This document shows, piece by piece, positions 8,160 to 16,375 of a stretch of DNA of 64,000 bases; the stretch's first letter is position 1, and every line of letters starts with the position of its first letter. Below the pieces are notes generated by a model. The model was not told where the DNA came from. It ran no database searches and worked only from the letters and a program-made list of their open reading frames with translations. Source of the stretch: Marinimicrobium locisalis (GTDB taxonomy: Bacteria > Pseudomonadota > Gammaproteobacteria > Pseudomonadales > Cellvibrionaceae); the NCBI RefSeq assembly GCF_039822625.1, contig NZ_JBDLLG010000019.1:1-64000 (forward strand), written 5' to 3'. The position numbers and the translations under genes are program-made.

Positions 8160-8428
8160 TACTGGCCCGCCCATAGGTCTTCTTTTTCCATGGGCGCTAC
8201 AAAGGCAAAGCGCGGAACAGTCTCTCCGGCCACCTCCACGGATTCGGTAAACATCGACAGCGGCCGTACCCATAAGCTGTAATCACCGTAGAGGCAGCGG
8301 TAGACCACCACCGTCTCGCCGGTTTCGCTGTGGGTCGCCACATCCAGCACCTGGTAATCTTTGCCTTTGTAGTGACGGTACCGGCCCGGCGTTAGGGCCT
8401 GCGTCGATGTGTCGTCTGGTTGCTTCAT
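8159..8428 (-). CDS. DUF1653 family small protein
   Basis: This protein of about 89 residues matches the DUF1653 pattern: PGRYRHYKGKDYQVLDVA, then VVYRCLYGDYSLWVRPLSMF near the centre and RF near the end. The fold is known as a small beta-rich domain with no settled role. The ATG at 8428 has a GTGAG about eight bases upstream; a GTG at 8440 in the same frame is an alternative. It shares one base with tadA (TAGTG) and follows the quinone oxidoreductase gene by about 20 bases, so it is within the pdxH operon. Nothing in the sequence gives a specific function. Confidence 0.85.
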   Translation of the reverse strand: MKQPDDTSTQALTPGRYRHYKGKDYQVLDVATHSETGETVVVYRCLYGDYSLWVRPLSMFTESVEVAGETVPRFAFVAPMEKEDLWAGQ

Positions 8429-8449
8429 GGGGTATCTCACTTTGAACGC

Positions 8450-9448
8450 TTAAGGCACCAGAATAATTTTGCCGATGAGCTGGTTGGACTCCATCAGTTC
8501 ATGGGCTTGGGCCGCCTCTGCCAGGGCGAAGCGGTGGTTAACCTGGGGTTTGATTCTTCCCAGGGCAATGAGGGGCCAAACCCGCTGCTCCAGTTCCTTG
8601 GCAATGGCGGCTTTAACGGCGGCGCCTTGCGCCCGCAAGGTCGAACCGGTGAGGGTCAGCCGTTTGAGCATCAGGGGCATAAAGTCCACCTCTGCCTTGC
8701 TGCCCTTGAGGTAGGCGATATTGACAATGCGCCCCTCCGGGGCGGCGGCTTTGAAGTTACGCTGAATATAGTCGCCTCCGACCATGTCCAGAATCACATC
8801 GGCTCCCCGCCCTTCGGTAAAGGCTTTCACTTCCGTGGCGAAGTCCTCATCCCGGTAGCAGATGGCCCGGTCGGCGCCCAAGGCACGGCAGGCGTCGCAC
8901 TTCTCCCGGCTACCGGCGGTAACGATAACGGTATGATCCAGCGCTTTCCCCAGTTGAATGGCCGCGGTTCCGATGCCGCTCGCGCCGCCGTGAATCAGCA
9001 GAGTCTCCCCGGGCTGTAATTGCGCCCGCTGCCAGAGGTTGTGCCAGACGGTAAACAGCGTCTCTGGCAGGGAGGCGGCCTCCTCCAGGGAAACCCCCTC
9101 CGGCACCGGCAGACACTGCGCGGCGGGCGCGAGGGCATAGTCGGCGTAGCCGCCGCCGTTGACCAGGGCGCAGACCTCATCCCCCGGGCGCCAGCGGGTG
9201 ACCGACTCACCACAAGCAACCACACGCCCGGAGACTTCCAGCCCCAGCACCGGGGAAGCATCGTCCGGTGGCGGGTAGACCCCCTTGCGCTGAAGCACGT
9301 CCGGGCGATTGACGCCGGCGGCGGCCACTTCAATAAGTACTTCATCGGCGCCCGGTTGCGGCCGGGGGCCCTGGGCAAGCTCCATTCGGCTCGCCTCCCC
9401 CGGCTCGGGAAGGTCTATATAACGAACGAGGGTATCGCTTTCACTCAT
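8450..9448 (-). CDS. NAD(P)H:quinone oxidoreductase, zinc-independent MDR family (PIG3/QOR-like)
   Basis: This 332-residue medium-chain dehydrogenase/reductase has the N-terminal GroES-like half (GVNRPDVLQRKGVYPPP, the PIG3/TP53I3 signature) and the NADPH-binding motif HGGASGIGTAAIQLGKA. Structural zinc cysteines are absent, as in quinone oxidoreductases. It likely reduces quinones or enals in the cytoplasm. The start at 9448 (MSESDTLVRYI) overlaps the pdxH stop in TAATG. The upstream extension of the frame lies inside pdxH. The substrate is not predictable from sequence. Confidence 0.88.
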   Translation of the reverse strand: MSESDTLVRYIDLPEPGEASRMELAQGPRPQPGADEVLIEVAAAGVNRPDVLQRKGVYPPPDDASPVLGLEVSGRVVACGESVTRWRPGDEVCALVNGGGYADYALAPAAQCLPVPEGVSLEEAASLPETLFTVWHNLWQRAQLQPGETLLIHGGASGIGTAAIQLGKALDHTVIVTAGSREKCDACRALGADRAICYRDEDFATEVKAFTEGRGADVILDMVGGDYIQRNFKAAAPEGRIVNIAYLKGSKAEVDFMPLMLKRLTLTGSTLRAQGAAVKAAIAKELEQRVWPLIALGRIKPQVNHRFALAEAAQAHELMESNQLIGKIILVP

Positions 9449-10101
9449 TAAGGCTCCAGGCGGTCGATTGCCCAGTTTCCGTCGGGCTGCAGGTTGTACT
9501 CGAAGCGATCGTGAAGACGGTAAGCACCGCCCTGCCAGAACTCCACCTGGTGGGGGCAAACCCGGTACCCGCCCCAGAACTCCGGCAGCGGCACTTCTCC
9601 GCCCTCAAAACGCTGCTCAACGTTCTTGTAGTGAGCCATCAGCGCATCCCGGGATTCGATGGCGCGGCTCTGGTGCGACGCCCAGGCCGATAGCTGGCTT
9701 TCACGGGGCCGGCGGTTGAAGTAATGCTCCGCCTCCTCCCGCGACAAGCGCTCTACCCTGCCGCAGACATCCACCTGCCGTTCGAGGATGTGCCAGGGAA
9801 AGTGCAGGCTGACTTTGGGGTTGGCATCGAGTTCATGGGCCTTGCGGCTGCTGTAGTTGGTGTAGAACACAAAGCCACGCTCATCCAGGTCCTTTAAAAG
9901 CACAATGCGCTGGGAAGGCTGCCCATCTGGAGCGGCGGTCGCCAAGACCATGGCCGTAGGGTCGGGGATGTCCGCCTCCACCGCCTGCTCCATCCAGCGC
10001 TCAAACTGCTCGATCGGGCCGGCACTCAAATCTTCAAGGTTAAGCCCGCCGCGTAGATACTCGCGCCGCAGCCCCTGCAAATCAAAACCCATGCTATTCA
10101 C
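9448..10101 (-). CDS. pdxH: Pyridoxamine/pyridoxine 5'-phosphate oxidase PdxH
   Basis: PdxH is the FMN enzyme that makes pyridoxal 5'-phosphate from PNP or PMP. The 217-residue sequence carries SQRIVLLKDLDERGFVFYTN (FMN/substrate binding), the SRKAHELDANP block and the C-terminal RLHDRFEY with a final RLEP, matching the PdxH C-terminal signature. The length is normal. It is the first gene of the leftward operon and diverges from mobA across 117 bases, which must hold both promoters. Two near-adjacent ATGs (MNSMGF) leave the start uncertain by three codons. Confidence 0.95.
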   Translation of the reverse strand: MNSMGFDLQGLRREYLRGGLNLEDLSAGPIEQFERWMEQAVEADIPDPTAMVLATAAPDGQPSQRIVLLKDLDERGFVFYTNYSSRKAHELDANPKVSLHFPWHILERQVDVCGRVERLSREEAEHYFNRRPRESQLSAWASHQSRAIESRDALMAHYKNVEQRFEGGEVPLPEFWGGYRVCPHQVEFWQGGAYRLHDRFEYNLQPDGNWAIDRLEP

Positions 10102-10218
10102 TCCGTATCACTGGTTGGCACCGGGGCCTCCCCGGGTAGGTTGACGCGGAAAACAGTCGCGCTCTCCACTGATTCCAGCGTATAGTACTGATTATTACCA
10201 ACGCCGTTAAGCAAGACT

Positions 10219-10854
10219 ATGACACATGATAACCCAATCCTCGGTATTATCCTCGCCGGGGGCCTGGCCCGCCGAATGGGCGGCGGCGACAAGTGCCTGC
10301 TGCCCCTGGGGGGGCGCACCCTGCTGGACCGCGCTATCAGTAAGGCGAAACCGCAGGTGGACGAGTTACTCCTCAATGCCAACGGCAATCACCTGCGTTT
10401 CACTCGCAGTGGCCTGACCGTTCTGTCAGATGAGTTCCCGAACTTCCCCGGACCGCTGGCCGGCGTGCACGCCGGCTTGGAATGGCTGACGCATCACCGC
10501 CCAGACATCGAATGGTTGGTCAGTTTTGCCAGTGACACCCCGTTCTTCCCCGACAATTTGGTCCAGGCGCTGCTAGAGCAAGCGCTCGATACCGAGGCGG
10601 ATTTGGCCGTGGCAAGCACCGATGGGCGGCTCCACCCCATTTTTGCGCTCTGGCATCGCCGCCTGCTGCCCGCCGTAAGGGAAACGCTACAAGCGGGCAC
10701 GACGCCCAGGCTGCAAGATTGGGTGCAAACTCAGCGCTGGGTGGAGGTTCCGTTTGAGCAACACGACTACGACCCCTTCTTCAACATTAATCAGCCGCAG
10801 GACCTCCACAACGCCGAGGCCTTCCTCCCTAAAGGGGAGGATACCCGCAAGTGA
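10219..10854 (+). CDS. mobA: Molybdenum cofactor guanylyltransferase MobA
   Basis: MobA joins GMP from GTP to molybdopterin to make MGD. The 211-residue protein begins with the nucleotidyltransferase loop LAGGLARRMGGGDK, has FPGPLAGVHAGLEW, and ASDTPFF around residue 105 with the metal-binding Asp. RLHPIFALW and FFNINQPQDL complete the family pattern. It diverges from pdxH. The ATG at 10219 is the first in frame, though its ribosome-binding site is weak (AGCAAGAC). The VanZ-like gene follows after about 50 bases. Confidence 0.93.
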   Translation: MTHDNPILGIILAGGLARRMGGGDKCLLPLGGRTLLDRAISKAKPQVDELLLNANGNHLRFTRSGLTVLSDEFPNFPGPLAGVHAGLEWLTHHRPDIEWLVSFASDTPFFPDNLVQALLEQALDTEADLAVASTDGRLHPIFALWHRRLLPAVRETLQAGTTPRLQDWVQTQRWVEVPFEQHDYDPFFNINQPQDLHNAEAFLPKGEDTRK

Positions 10855-10906
10855 TGGGAAACGTTTGTTGTAGCCCCCAATTTTTTGATGGTACTGTGCA
10901 AGAGGT

Positions 10907-11290
10907 ATGACTCGCTTCCCCGAATGGTGGTATCTGTTGTGTCGGTGGCAATTTGCCCTACTGCTAGTGGTCTATACCTATATGGGGCTCACCACCTCCT
11001 CTGGGCCGCATATTCCGCAGTACGACGATAAAATGATGCACTACCTCGGCTACCTGGTGGCGGGGCTATCCATTACCGGCGCCTTTCCCGGCTGGCCCTG
11101 GTGGCAGCGGGCCCTGGTGCTACTCGCCTACTCGGGGTTGATCGAAGTCCTCCAGCACTTCTTGCCGCCGCGAACGCTCAGCCTGGGTGACATGGTGGCC
11201 AATGCTCTCGGGGTCGGTTCCGGCCTGCTGCTCATTGAAGCCTTCCGAAAGACCTTTCCCCGCTGGAGCCACTTTTTGTTTCGCGGGTAA
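10907..11290 (+). CDS. VanZ-like family membrane protein
   Basis: This 127-residue integral membrane protein has about four hydrophobic helices (roughly residues 12-28, 45-60, 66-84 and 100-112). The signatures DKMMHYLGYLVAG and LSLGDMVANALGVGSG match VanZ-like proteins, where the conserved Arg/Ser/Asp/Asn residues face the membrane. The role outside VanZ-type teicoplanin resistance is unknown. AAGAGGT lies just upstream of the ATG. A bidirectional terminator follows about 70 bases downstream and separates it from the convergent aceF. Confidence 0.85.
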   Translation: MTRFPEWWYLLCRWQFALLLVVYTYMGLTTSSGPHIPQYDDKMMHYLGYLVAGLSITGAFPGWPWWQRALVLLAYSGLIEVLQHFLPPRTLSLGDMVANALGVGSGLLLIEAFRKTFPRWSHFLFRG

Positions 11291-11361
11291 CCAGACCGCC
11301 ACGCCACCCGGAACGTTTTCGCCACGGGCGGCACTTGCCCACAATCAAACCCCCGTACATA

Positions 11362-11391
11362 AAAAAGGCCAGCAAAATGCTGGCCTTTTTT
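11362..11391. terminator. Bidirectional Rho-independent terminator
   Basis: AAAAAGGCCAGCA, then a short loop, then TGCTGGCCTTTTTT forms a GC-rich stem with A-tract and T-tract on either side. It serves both the rightward VanZ-like gene and the leftward aceF. Confidence 0.9.
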
Positions 11392-11422
11392 ATGAGCGAC
11401 AGCGCCGCTTAGGGCTACCCCA

Positions 11423-13399
11423 TCAGAGCAACAGGCGACGAACGTCCGCCAGCACTCCGGAGAGATAGGTAAAGAAGCGGCCCGCGTCGGCGCCGTTGAC
11501 GGCACGGTGATCGTAAGACAGCGAGATCGGCAACATATTGCGCGGTACAAACTCACTGCCATTCCACACCGGTTTCATCTGAGCGCGGGAAACGCCGAGA
11601 ATACCCACTTCCGGTGTATTCACAATCGGCGTAAAGCCGCTGCCACCCATGGCACCGAGGCTTGAAATGGTAAAGCAGCCGCCTTGCATTTCCGCCGCGG
11701 TCAGTTTGCCATCGCGCGCCTTCTTCGCCATGGTGCTCGCCTCTTCCGCCAGCTCCCACAGGCCTTTCTTATCCACGTCGCGAATAACGGGGACGACCAA
11801 GCCGTTGGGCGTATCCACCGCCATGCCGATATGAATATACTTCTTCTGCACCATGTGCTCGCCGTCGTGGTGCAGCGAGACATTGAAGCTGGGTTCCGCC
11901 GCCAGGGCCGAAGCACAGGCTTTCAGCAGGAACGGCAGAGGCGTAAGCTTGGTGCCACGCTTCTCCGCTTCGGCCTTAAGCCCCCGACGGAAGTCTTCCA
12001 TTTCAGTGATGTCAACATCGTCCCACTGGGTCACGTGCGGTACGTTCAACCAGCTGCGGGTCATGTTATCGGCGGTGAGCTTCTTGATCTTGCTCATCTT
12101 CACCACATCGACCTCGCCGAACTTGGCAAAGTCCACCGGCGGAACACGAGGAATGGCGCCACCAGCACCGGCCGCGGCGCCACCGCCGGACTGGGAGGTG
12201 GTGACGATATTCTTCACGTAATCGCGCACATCGTCTTTGGTGACACGCCCGCGCGGACCGGAGCCCTTCACCTTCGCCAGGTCCACGCCCAGTTGACGGC
12301 CCAATTTGCGAACCGCCGGGCCGGCGTACACATCACTTCTATTGATAGCCTGTTCACTCGCCGCCGTTGCCGTAGCCGGTGAACCGGACTCGGACTGCTG
12401 CTTCGGAGCCGCTTCCGATTTTGACGGAGCCGGTTCCGACTTCTTGGGTTCAGCGTCCTCTTTGGAGGCCGCTTCCGCCGAGCCACCGCCTTCGGTTTCC
12501 ATCACGCCGATCTTGTCACCCTGGGAGACCTTGTCCCCCTCTTTCAGGGCAATGCTCTTGATCTTGCCGGACGCGGGTGAAGGAATTTCCATCGAAGCTT
12601 TGTCCGTTTCCAGAACGATCAGAGAGTCACCTTCAGAGACTTCGTCGCCTTCGCTAACGCACACCTCGATGACCTCAACGCCCTCGGCGCCCCCGATATC
12701 CGGAACGGGCACGTCCTGCTCACCCCCGCTTTGAGCGGCGGCGGGCTTTTCTTCTTTCTCAGAGGCTTCACCCTCGGATTCCTGAGCGGCTTCCTCACCC
12801 CCGGCGGACTTCATCTTGCCGATCAGATCCCCTTGGGACACCTTGTCACCCTCTTTCAGGGCAATGCTGCTAATGGTGCCGCCCTGCGGGGAGGGAATTT
12901 CCATGGACGCCTTGTCGGTTTCCAGCACGATCAGCGAATCGCCTTCACTGACTTCATCACCGGATTTGACGCAGATTTCGATGACTTCCACGCCCTCGGA
13001 ACCACCGATATCGGGCACGGGAATGTCCACTTCACTGCCGCCGGAGGAGGGCTTGGCCTCTTTCTTGGGAGCCGCTTCTTTGGACTCGGGCTTGTCTTCC
13101 GATTTCTCTTCCGACTGACCCTCGGACTTCGACGCTTGTGTTTCCTCCTCGTCACCGGCGCCTTCGCCTTCAAGTTCCACCAGCGGGGAGCCTTCAGAGA
13201 CTTTGTCTCCCTCCTTCACCAGTACCTTGGCGATTTTTCCGGCCTTCGGACAGGGGATGTCCATGGAGGCCTTGTCGGTTTCCAGGGTAACCAGCGTATC
13301 TTCAGCTTCAACGGTGTCCCCCACCGCGATGCCAATTTCAATCACTTCAACATCTTCGGAGCCGCCGATATCGGGGACTTTGATGGTTTCTGTGGCCAC
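11423..13399 (-). CDS. aceF: Pyruvate dehydrogenase E2, dihydrolipoamide acetyltransferase (three lipoyl domains)
   Basis: E2 moves the acetyl group from E1 to CoA. The 658-residue protein has three lipoyl domains, each with an LETDKASM lipoylation site (first Lys at 43, the others about 125 and 235-240 residues later). They are joined by Ala/Glu/Lys/Ser-rich linkers. A peripheral-subunit-binding domain follows (GPAVRKLGRQLGVDL to VTKDDV), then the catalytic domain with DHRAVNGADAGRF, holding the catalytic His and Asp. The start is a GTG at 13399 with GGAG five bases upstream. It follows aceE by about 70 bases, an operon. Lpd is not in the window. The lipoyl repeats give internal DNA homology. 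Confidence 0.96.
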   Translation of the reverse strand: MATETIKVPDIGGSEDVEVIEIGIAVGDTVEAEDTLVTLETDKASMDIPCPKAGKIAKVLVKEGDKVSEGSPLVELEGEGAGDEEETQASKSEGQSEEKSEDKPESKEAAPKKEAKPSSGGSEVDIPVPDIGGSEGVEVIEICVKSGDEVSEGDSLIVLETDKASMEIPSPQGGTISSIALKEGDKVSQGDLIGKMKSAGGEEAAQESEGEASEKEEKPAAAQSGGEQDVPVPDIGGAEGVEVIEVCVSEGDEVSEGDSLIVLETDKASMEIPSPASGKIKSIALKEGDKVSQGDKIGVMETEGGGSAEAASKEDAEPKKSEPAPSKSEAAPKQQSESGSPATATAASEQAINRSDVYAGPAVRKLGRQLGVDLAKVKGSGPRGRVTKDDVRDYVKNIVTTSQSGGGAAAGAGGAIPRVPPVDFAKFGEVDVVKMSKIKKLTADNMTRSWLNVPHVTQWDDVDITEMEDFRRGLKAEAEKRGTKLTPLPFLLKACASALAAEPSFNVSLHHDGEHMVQKKYIHIGMAVDTPNGLVVPVIRDVDKKGLWELAEEASTMAKKARDGKLTAAEMQGGCFTISSLGAMGGSGFTPIVNTPEVGILGVSRAQMKPVWNGSEFVPRNMLPISLSYDHRAVNGADAGRFFTYLSGVLADVRRLLL

Positions 13400-13471
13400 A
13401 GTAACTCCTCACTCATACTCTTGGTGTTCGACCCACCCCCGGGGCGCACGCCCCGGGGGATACCCTCGTGC

Positions 13472-16123
13472 TTACACGGTCAGGGGGTCGGCCTTGTCCG
13501 GATCAATACCAAACTGTTTGATGGCCTTGCTGACCACATCGGGCTTGATCTTGCCCTGATCCGCCAGGGACTTGAGCGCGGCAATCACCACGAAGTGACG
13601 GTCCACTTCGAAGAAATGGCGCAGTTTTTGACGGCTGTCGCTGCGACCAAAGCCATCGGTGCCCAACACGGTGAAGTCGCCCGGCACGTAGGGGCGTAAC
13701 TGTTCCGAGTAGGTCTTCATGTAATCGGTGGCAATGATCACCGGCCCGTCTTGACCTTCAAGCTGCTCGGTCAAGTAGGCTTTGCGCGGGGTCTCCCCCG
13801 GGTGCAGCATGTTGTAGCGAGTGGCGCGCTGACCGTCGCGGGTCAGCTCGTTCACACTGGTCACACTCCAGACATCCGCTTCCACGCTGAAGTCTTTACG
13901 CAACATCTCGGCCGCCGCGCGCACCTCGTTCAAAATGGTGCCGGAGCCCATCAGTTGAACGCGGTTTTTCTTCTTGCTGGTGCCTTTTTCGAGTTGGTAA
14001 ATCCCCTTGATGATGCCCTCTTCCACGCCCTTGGGCATTTCCGGGTGCTCGTAGTTCTCGTTCATCAAGGTCACGTAGTAGTAGCAGTTTTCCTTGTCCT
14101 GGTACATACGCTTGAGACCATCCTGAACGATGACCGCCACTTCGTAGGAAAAGGTCGGGTCATAGCTGCGGCAGTTCGGGATGGTGTTGGCCATAATGTG
14201 GCTGTGGCCATCCTGGTGCTGCAAGCCTTCACCGTTAAGCGTGGTACGCCCGGCGGTGCCGCCGAGCAGGAAGCCACGCGCCTGAGCATCGCCAGCCAAC
14301 CAGGCCAGGTCTCCAATGCGCTGGAAGCCAAACATGGAGTAGTAAATGTAGAACGGCAACAGCGGCGTCTGGTGGTTGCTGTAGGAGGTGGCCGCCGCAA
14401 TCCATGCAGACATGGAGCCGGCTTCGTTAATGCCTTCCTCAAGGATCTGGCCTTTCTGATCCTCTTTGTAGTACATGATCTGGCCAGCATCTTGCGGGGT
14501 GTACTTCTGGCCTTCGGCCGAGTAAATCCCCACCTGACGGAACATGCCTTCCATACCAAAAGTACGGGCTTCGTCGGGCACGATCGGCACCACTTTGTCA
14601 CCGACTTTCTTGTCCTTAATCAGAGTGTTGAGCACCCGGACAAAAGCCATGGTGGTGGACACTTCCCGGCCGTTGGAGCTCTCAATCTGCTTGGAGAAAG
14701 CCTCCAGCGGCGGAATTTCCAGCGCTTCGAAATCCGCCTTGCGCGAGGGCAAATAGCCGTTCAGCTTTTTCCGGCACTCGTGCAGGTACTGCATTTCGGC
14801 ACTGTCTTCCGGCGGACGGTAATAGGGTATTTTTTCAAGCTCTTTGTCTTCAATGGGAATATTGAAGCGGTCGCGGAAGGTTTGGAGGCCTTCGAGGTCG
14901 AGCTTCTTCACCTGGTGGGCATTGTTCACCGCTTCACCGGTGGGGCCCATACCATAACCTTTTACGGTTTGCGCCAGAATTACCGTGGGCTGACCTTTGG
15001 TATTCACTGCGTTGTGGTAGGCGTTGTACACCTTGTGGGAGTCATGGCCGCCGCGAGCGAGATGCAGGATCTCATCGTCGGTCATGTCTTTTACCAACTC
15101 GAGCAGCTCCGGGTATTTGCCGAAGAAATTCTCGCGAGTATAGGCCCCGCCGTTGGCTTTGTAGTTCTGCATTTCACCGTCAAGGACTTCGTCCATGCGC
15201 TTTTGCAGCAGGCCGGTCTTGTCCTTCTCGAGCAGCTTATCCCACTGGCCGCCCCACAGTACCTTGACCACATTCCAGCCGGCACCCCGGAAGACCCCTT
15301 CCAGTTCCTGAACGACTTTGCCGTTACCGCGTACCGGACCGTCCAGACGCTGCAGGTTGCAGTTGATCACAAAGATCAAATTATCGAGTTTTTCCCGGCC
15401 GGCCAGGGAGATGGCGCCCAGGCTTTCCGGCTCATCACACTCACCGTCACCGAGGAAGGCCCAGATTTTACGGTCGCCTCGTTCAACCAAACCGCGCTGA
15501 TCCAGATAGCGCATTACATGGGCTTGGTAAATCGCGGCGATCGGGCCCAGGCCCATGGAAACGGTGGGGAACTGCCAGTAATCCGGCATCAACCAGGGGT
15601 GCGGGTAAGAAGAGAGGCCCTTACCGTCCACTTCGCGGCGGAAGTTGTCCAACTGGTCTTCGGTCAGACGCCCTTCAACATAGGAGCGGGCGTACATGCC
15701 GGGAGAACTGTGGCCCTGGAAGTAGACCAGGTCACCGGGTTTATCGCCGTCATTGCCCTTGAAAAAGTGGTTGAAGCCCACTTCGTATAATGTAGCCGCG
15801 GAGGAGAAGGAAGCAATATGCCCCCCCAGCTCGTCGGCACTTTTGTTCGCACGCACCACCATGGCAATGGCGTTCCAACGGATGATGGAACGAATTTTGC
15901 GCTCAATGTAGGCATCGCCTGGGCTCTGCACTTCTTTCGACACCGGAATGGTGTTGCGGTACGGCGTAGTAATCGCCGAGGGTTGATCAATTCCGTGATC
16001 GACCGCGTCTTCTGAAAGTTGCTTGAGCAGGAAGGTGGCCCGCTCTTTGCCTGCGTGGCGAACAACCGACTCAAGGGCATCCAGCCATTCTCTGGTTTCG
16101 AGGGCATCGATATCTTCTTGCAT
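13472..16123 (-). CDS. aceE: Pyruvate dehydrogenase E1, homodimeric type AceE
   Basis: AceE decarboxylates pyruvate with thiamine diphosphate and acetylates E2. The 883-residue protein matches the proteobacterial homodimeric E1: DIDALETREWLDAL at the N-terminus, the ThDP/metal motif GDGECDEPES to NLIFVINCN, and TAGRTTLNGEGLQHQDGHSH in the middle. The start at 16123 is chosen because GAGGAG lies just upstream; the frame extends 17 codons further but without homology-like sequence. It is transcribed with aceF. No pdhR-type regulator gene is nearby. Confidence 0.97.
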   Translation of the reverse strand: MQEDIDALETREWLDALESVVRHAGKERATFLLKQLSEDAVDHGIDQPSAITTPYRNTIPVSKEVQSPGDAYIERKIRSIIRWNAIAMVVRANKSADELGGHIASFSSAATLYEVGFNHFFKGNDGDKPGDLVYFQGHSSPGMYARSYVEGRLTEDQLDNFRREVDGKGLSSYPHPWLMPDYWQFPTVSMGLGPIAAIYQAHVMRYLDQRGLVERGDRKIWAFLGDGECDEPESLGAISLAGREKLDNLIFVINCNLQRLDGPVRGNGKVVQELEGVFRGAGWNVVKVLWGGQWDKLLEKDKTGLLQKRMDEVLDGEMQNYKANGGAYTRENFFGKYPELLELVKDMTDDEILHLARGGHDSHKVYNAYHNAVNTKGQPTVILAQTVKGYGMGPTGEAVNNAHQVKKLDLEGLQTFRDRFNIPIEDKELEKIPYYRPPEDSAEMQYLHECRKKLNGYLPSRKADFEALEIPPLEAFSKQIESSNGREVSTTMAFVRVLNTLIKDKKVGDKVVPIVPDEARTFGMEGMFRQVGIYSAEGQKYTPQDAGQIMYYKEDQKGQILEEGINEAGSMSAWIAAATSYSNHQTPLLPFYIYYSMFGFQRIGDLAWLAGDAQARGFLLGGTAGRTTLNGEGLQHQDGHSHIMANTIPNCRSYDPTFSYEVAVIVQDGLKRMYQDKENCYYYVTLMNENYEHPEMPKGVEEGIIKGIYQLEKGTSKKKNRVQLMGSGTILNEVRAAAEMLRKDFSVEADVWSVTSVNELTRDGQRATRYNMLHPGETPRKAYLTEQLEGQDGPVIIATDYMKTYSEQLRPYVPGDFTVLGTDGFGRSDSRQKLRHFFEVDRHFVVIAALKSLADQGKIKPDVVSKAIKQFGIDPDKADPLTV

Positions 16124-16375
16124 TAAATTCTCCTCAGCCGTGCACGCATTGGCACATCTAATCGTTGCATTCAATCAATTAGGAATTGAAAAAACAGGTG
16201 TCTCTGCACCGCTATAGAGCCCTTATGTGGGATGTTATATAGGGTTATAGCCAGTTTGGTAGAGCCGAAAAATCAGCGAATTCTTACATATTCACGCGTT
16301 TTTTACCAGTCTGCCCGTCGTGCCTCACATTGGGGCAATATCGAGGCCCCATCCGCGCGGGATTCACGGGCGCAA
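16124..16375 (-). promoter_or_regulatory. aceEF upstream region
   Basis: These 252 bases separate aceE from the pitrilysin-like gene that also reads leftward. They should hold the aceEF promoter; TATAAC and TATATA stretches around 16235-16260 are candidate -10 elements on the minus strand. A TTCAAT...ATTGAA inverted repeat (about 16170-16190) could be an operator. No clear terminator for aceE-side transcripts is present here. Confidence 0.35.

Noticed and set aside
13751..15790. 679-codon open frame opposite aceE
   Set aside because: Antisense shadow of a GC-rich gene; aceE is clearly the coding strand.
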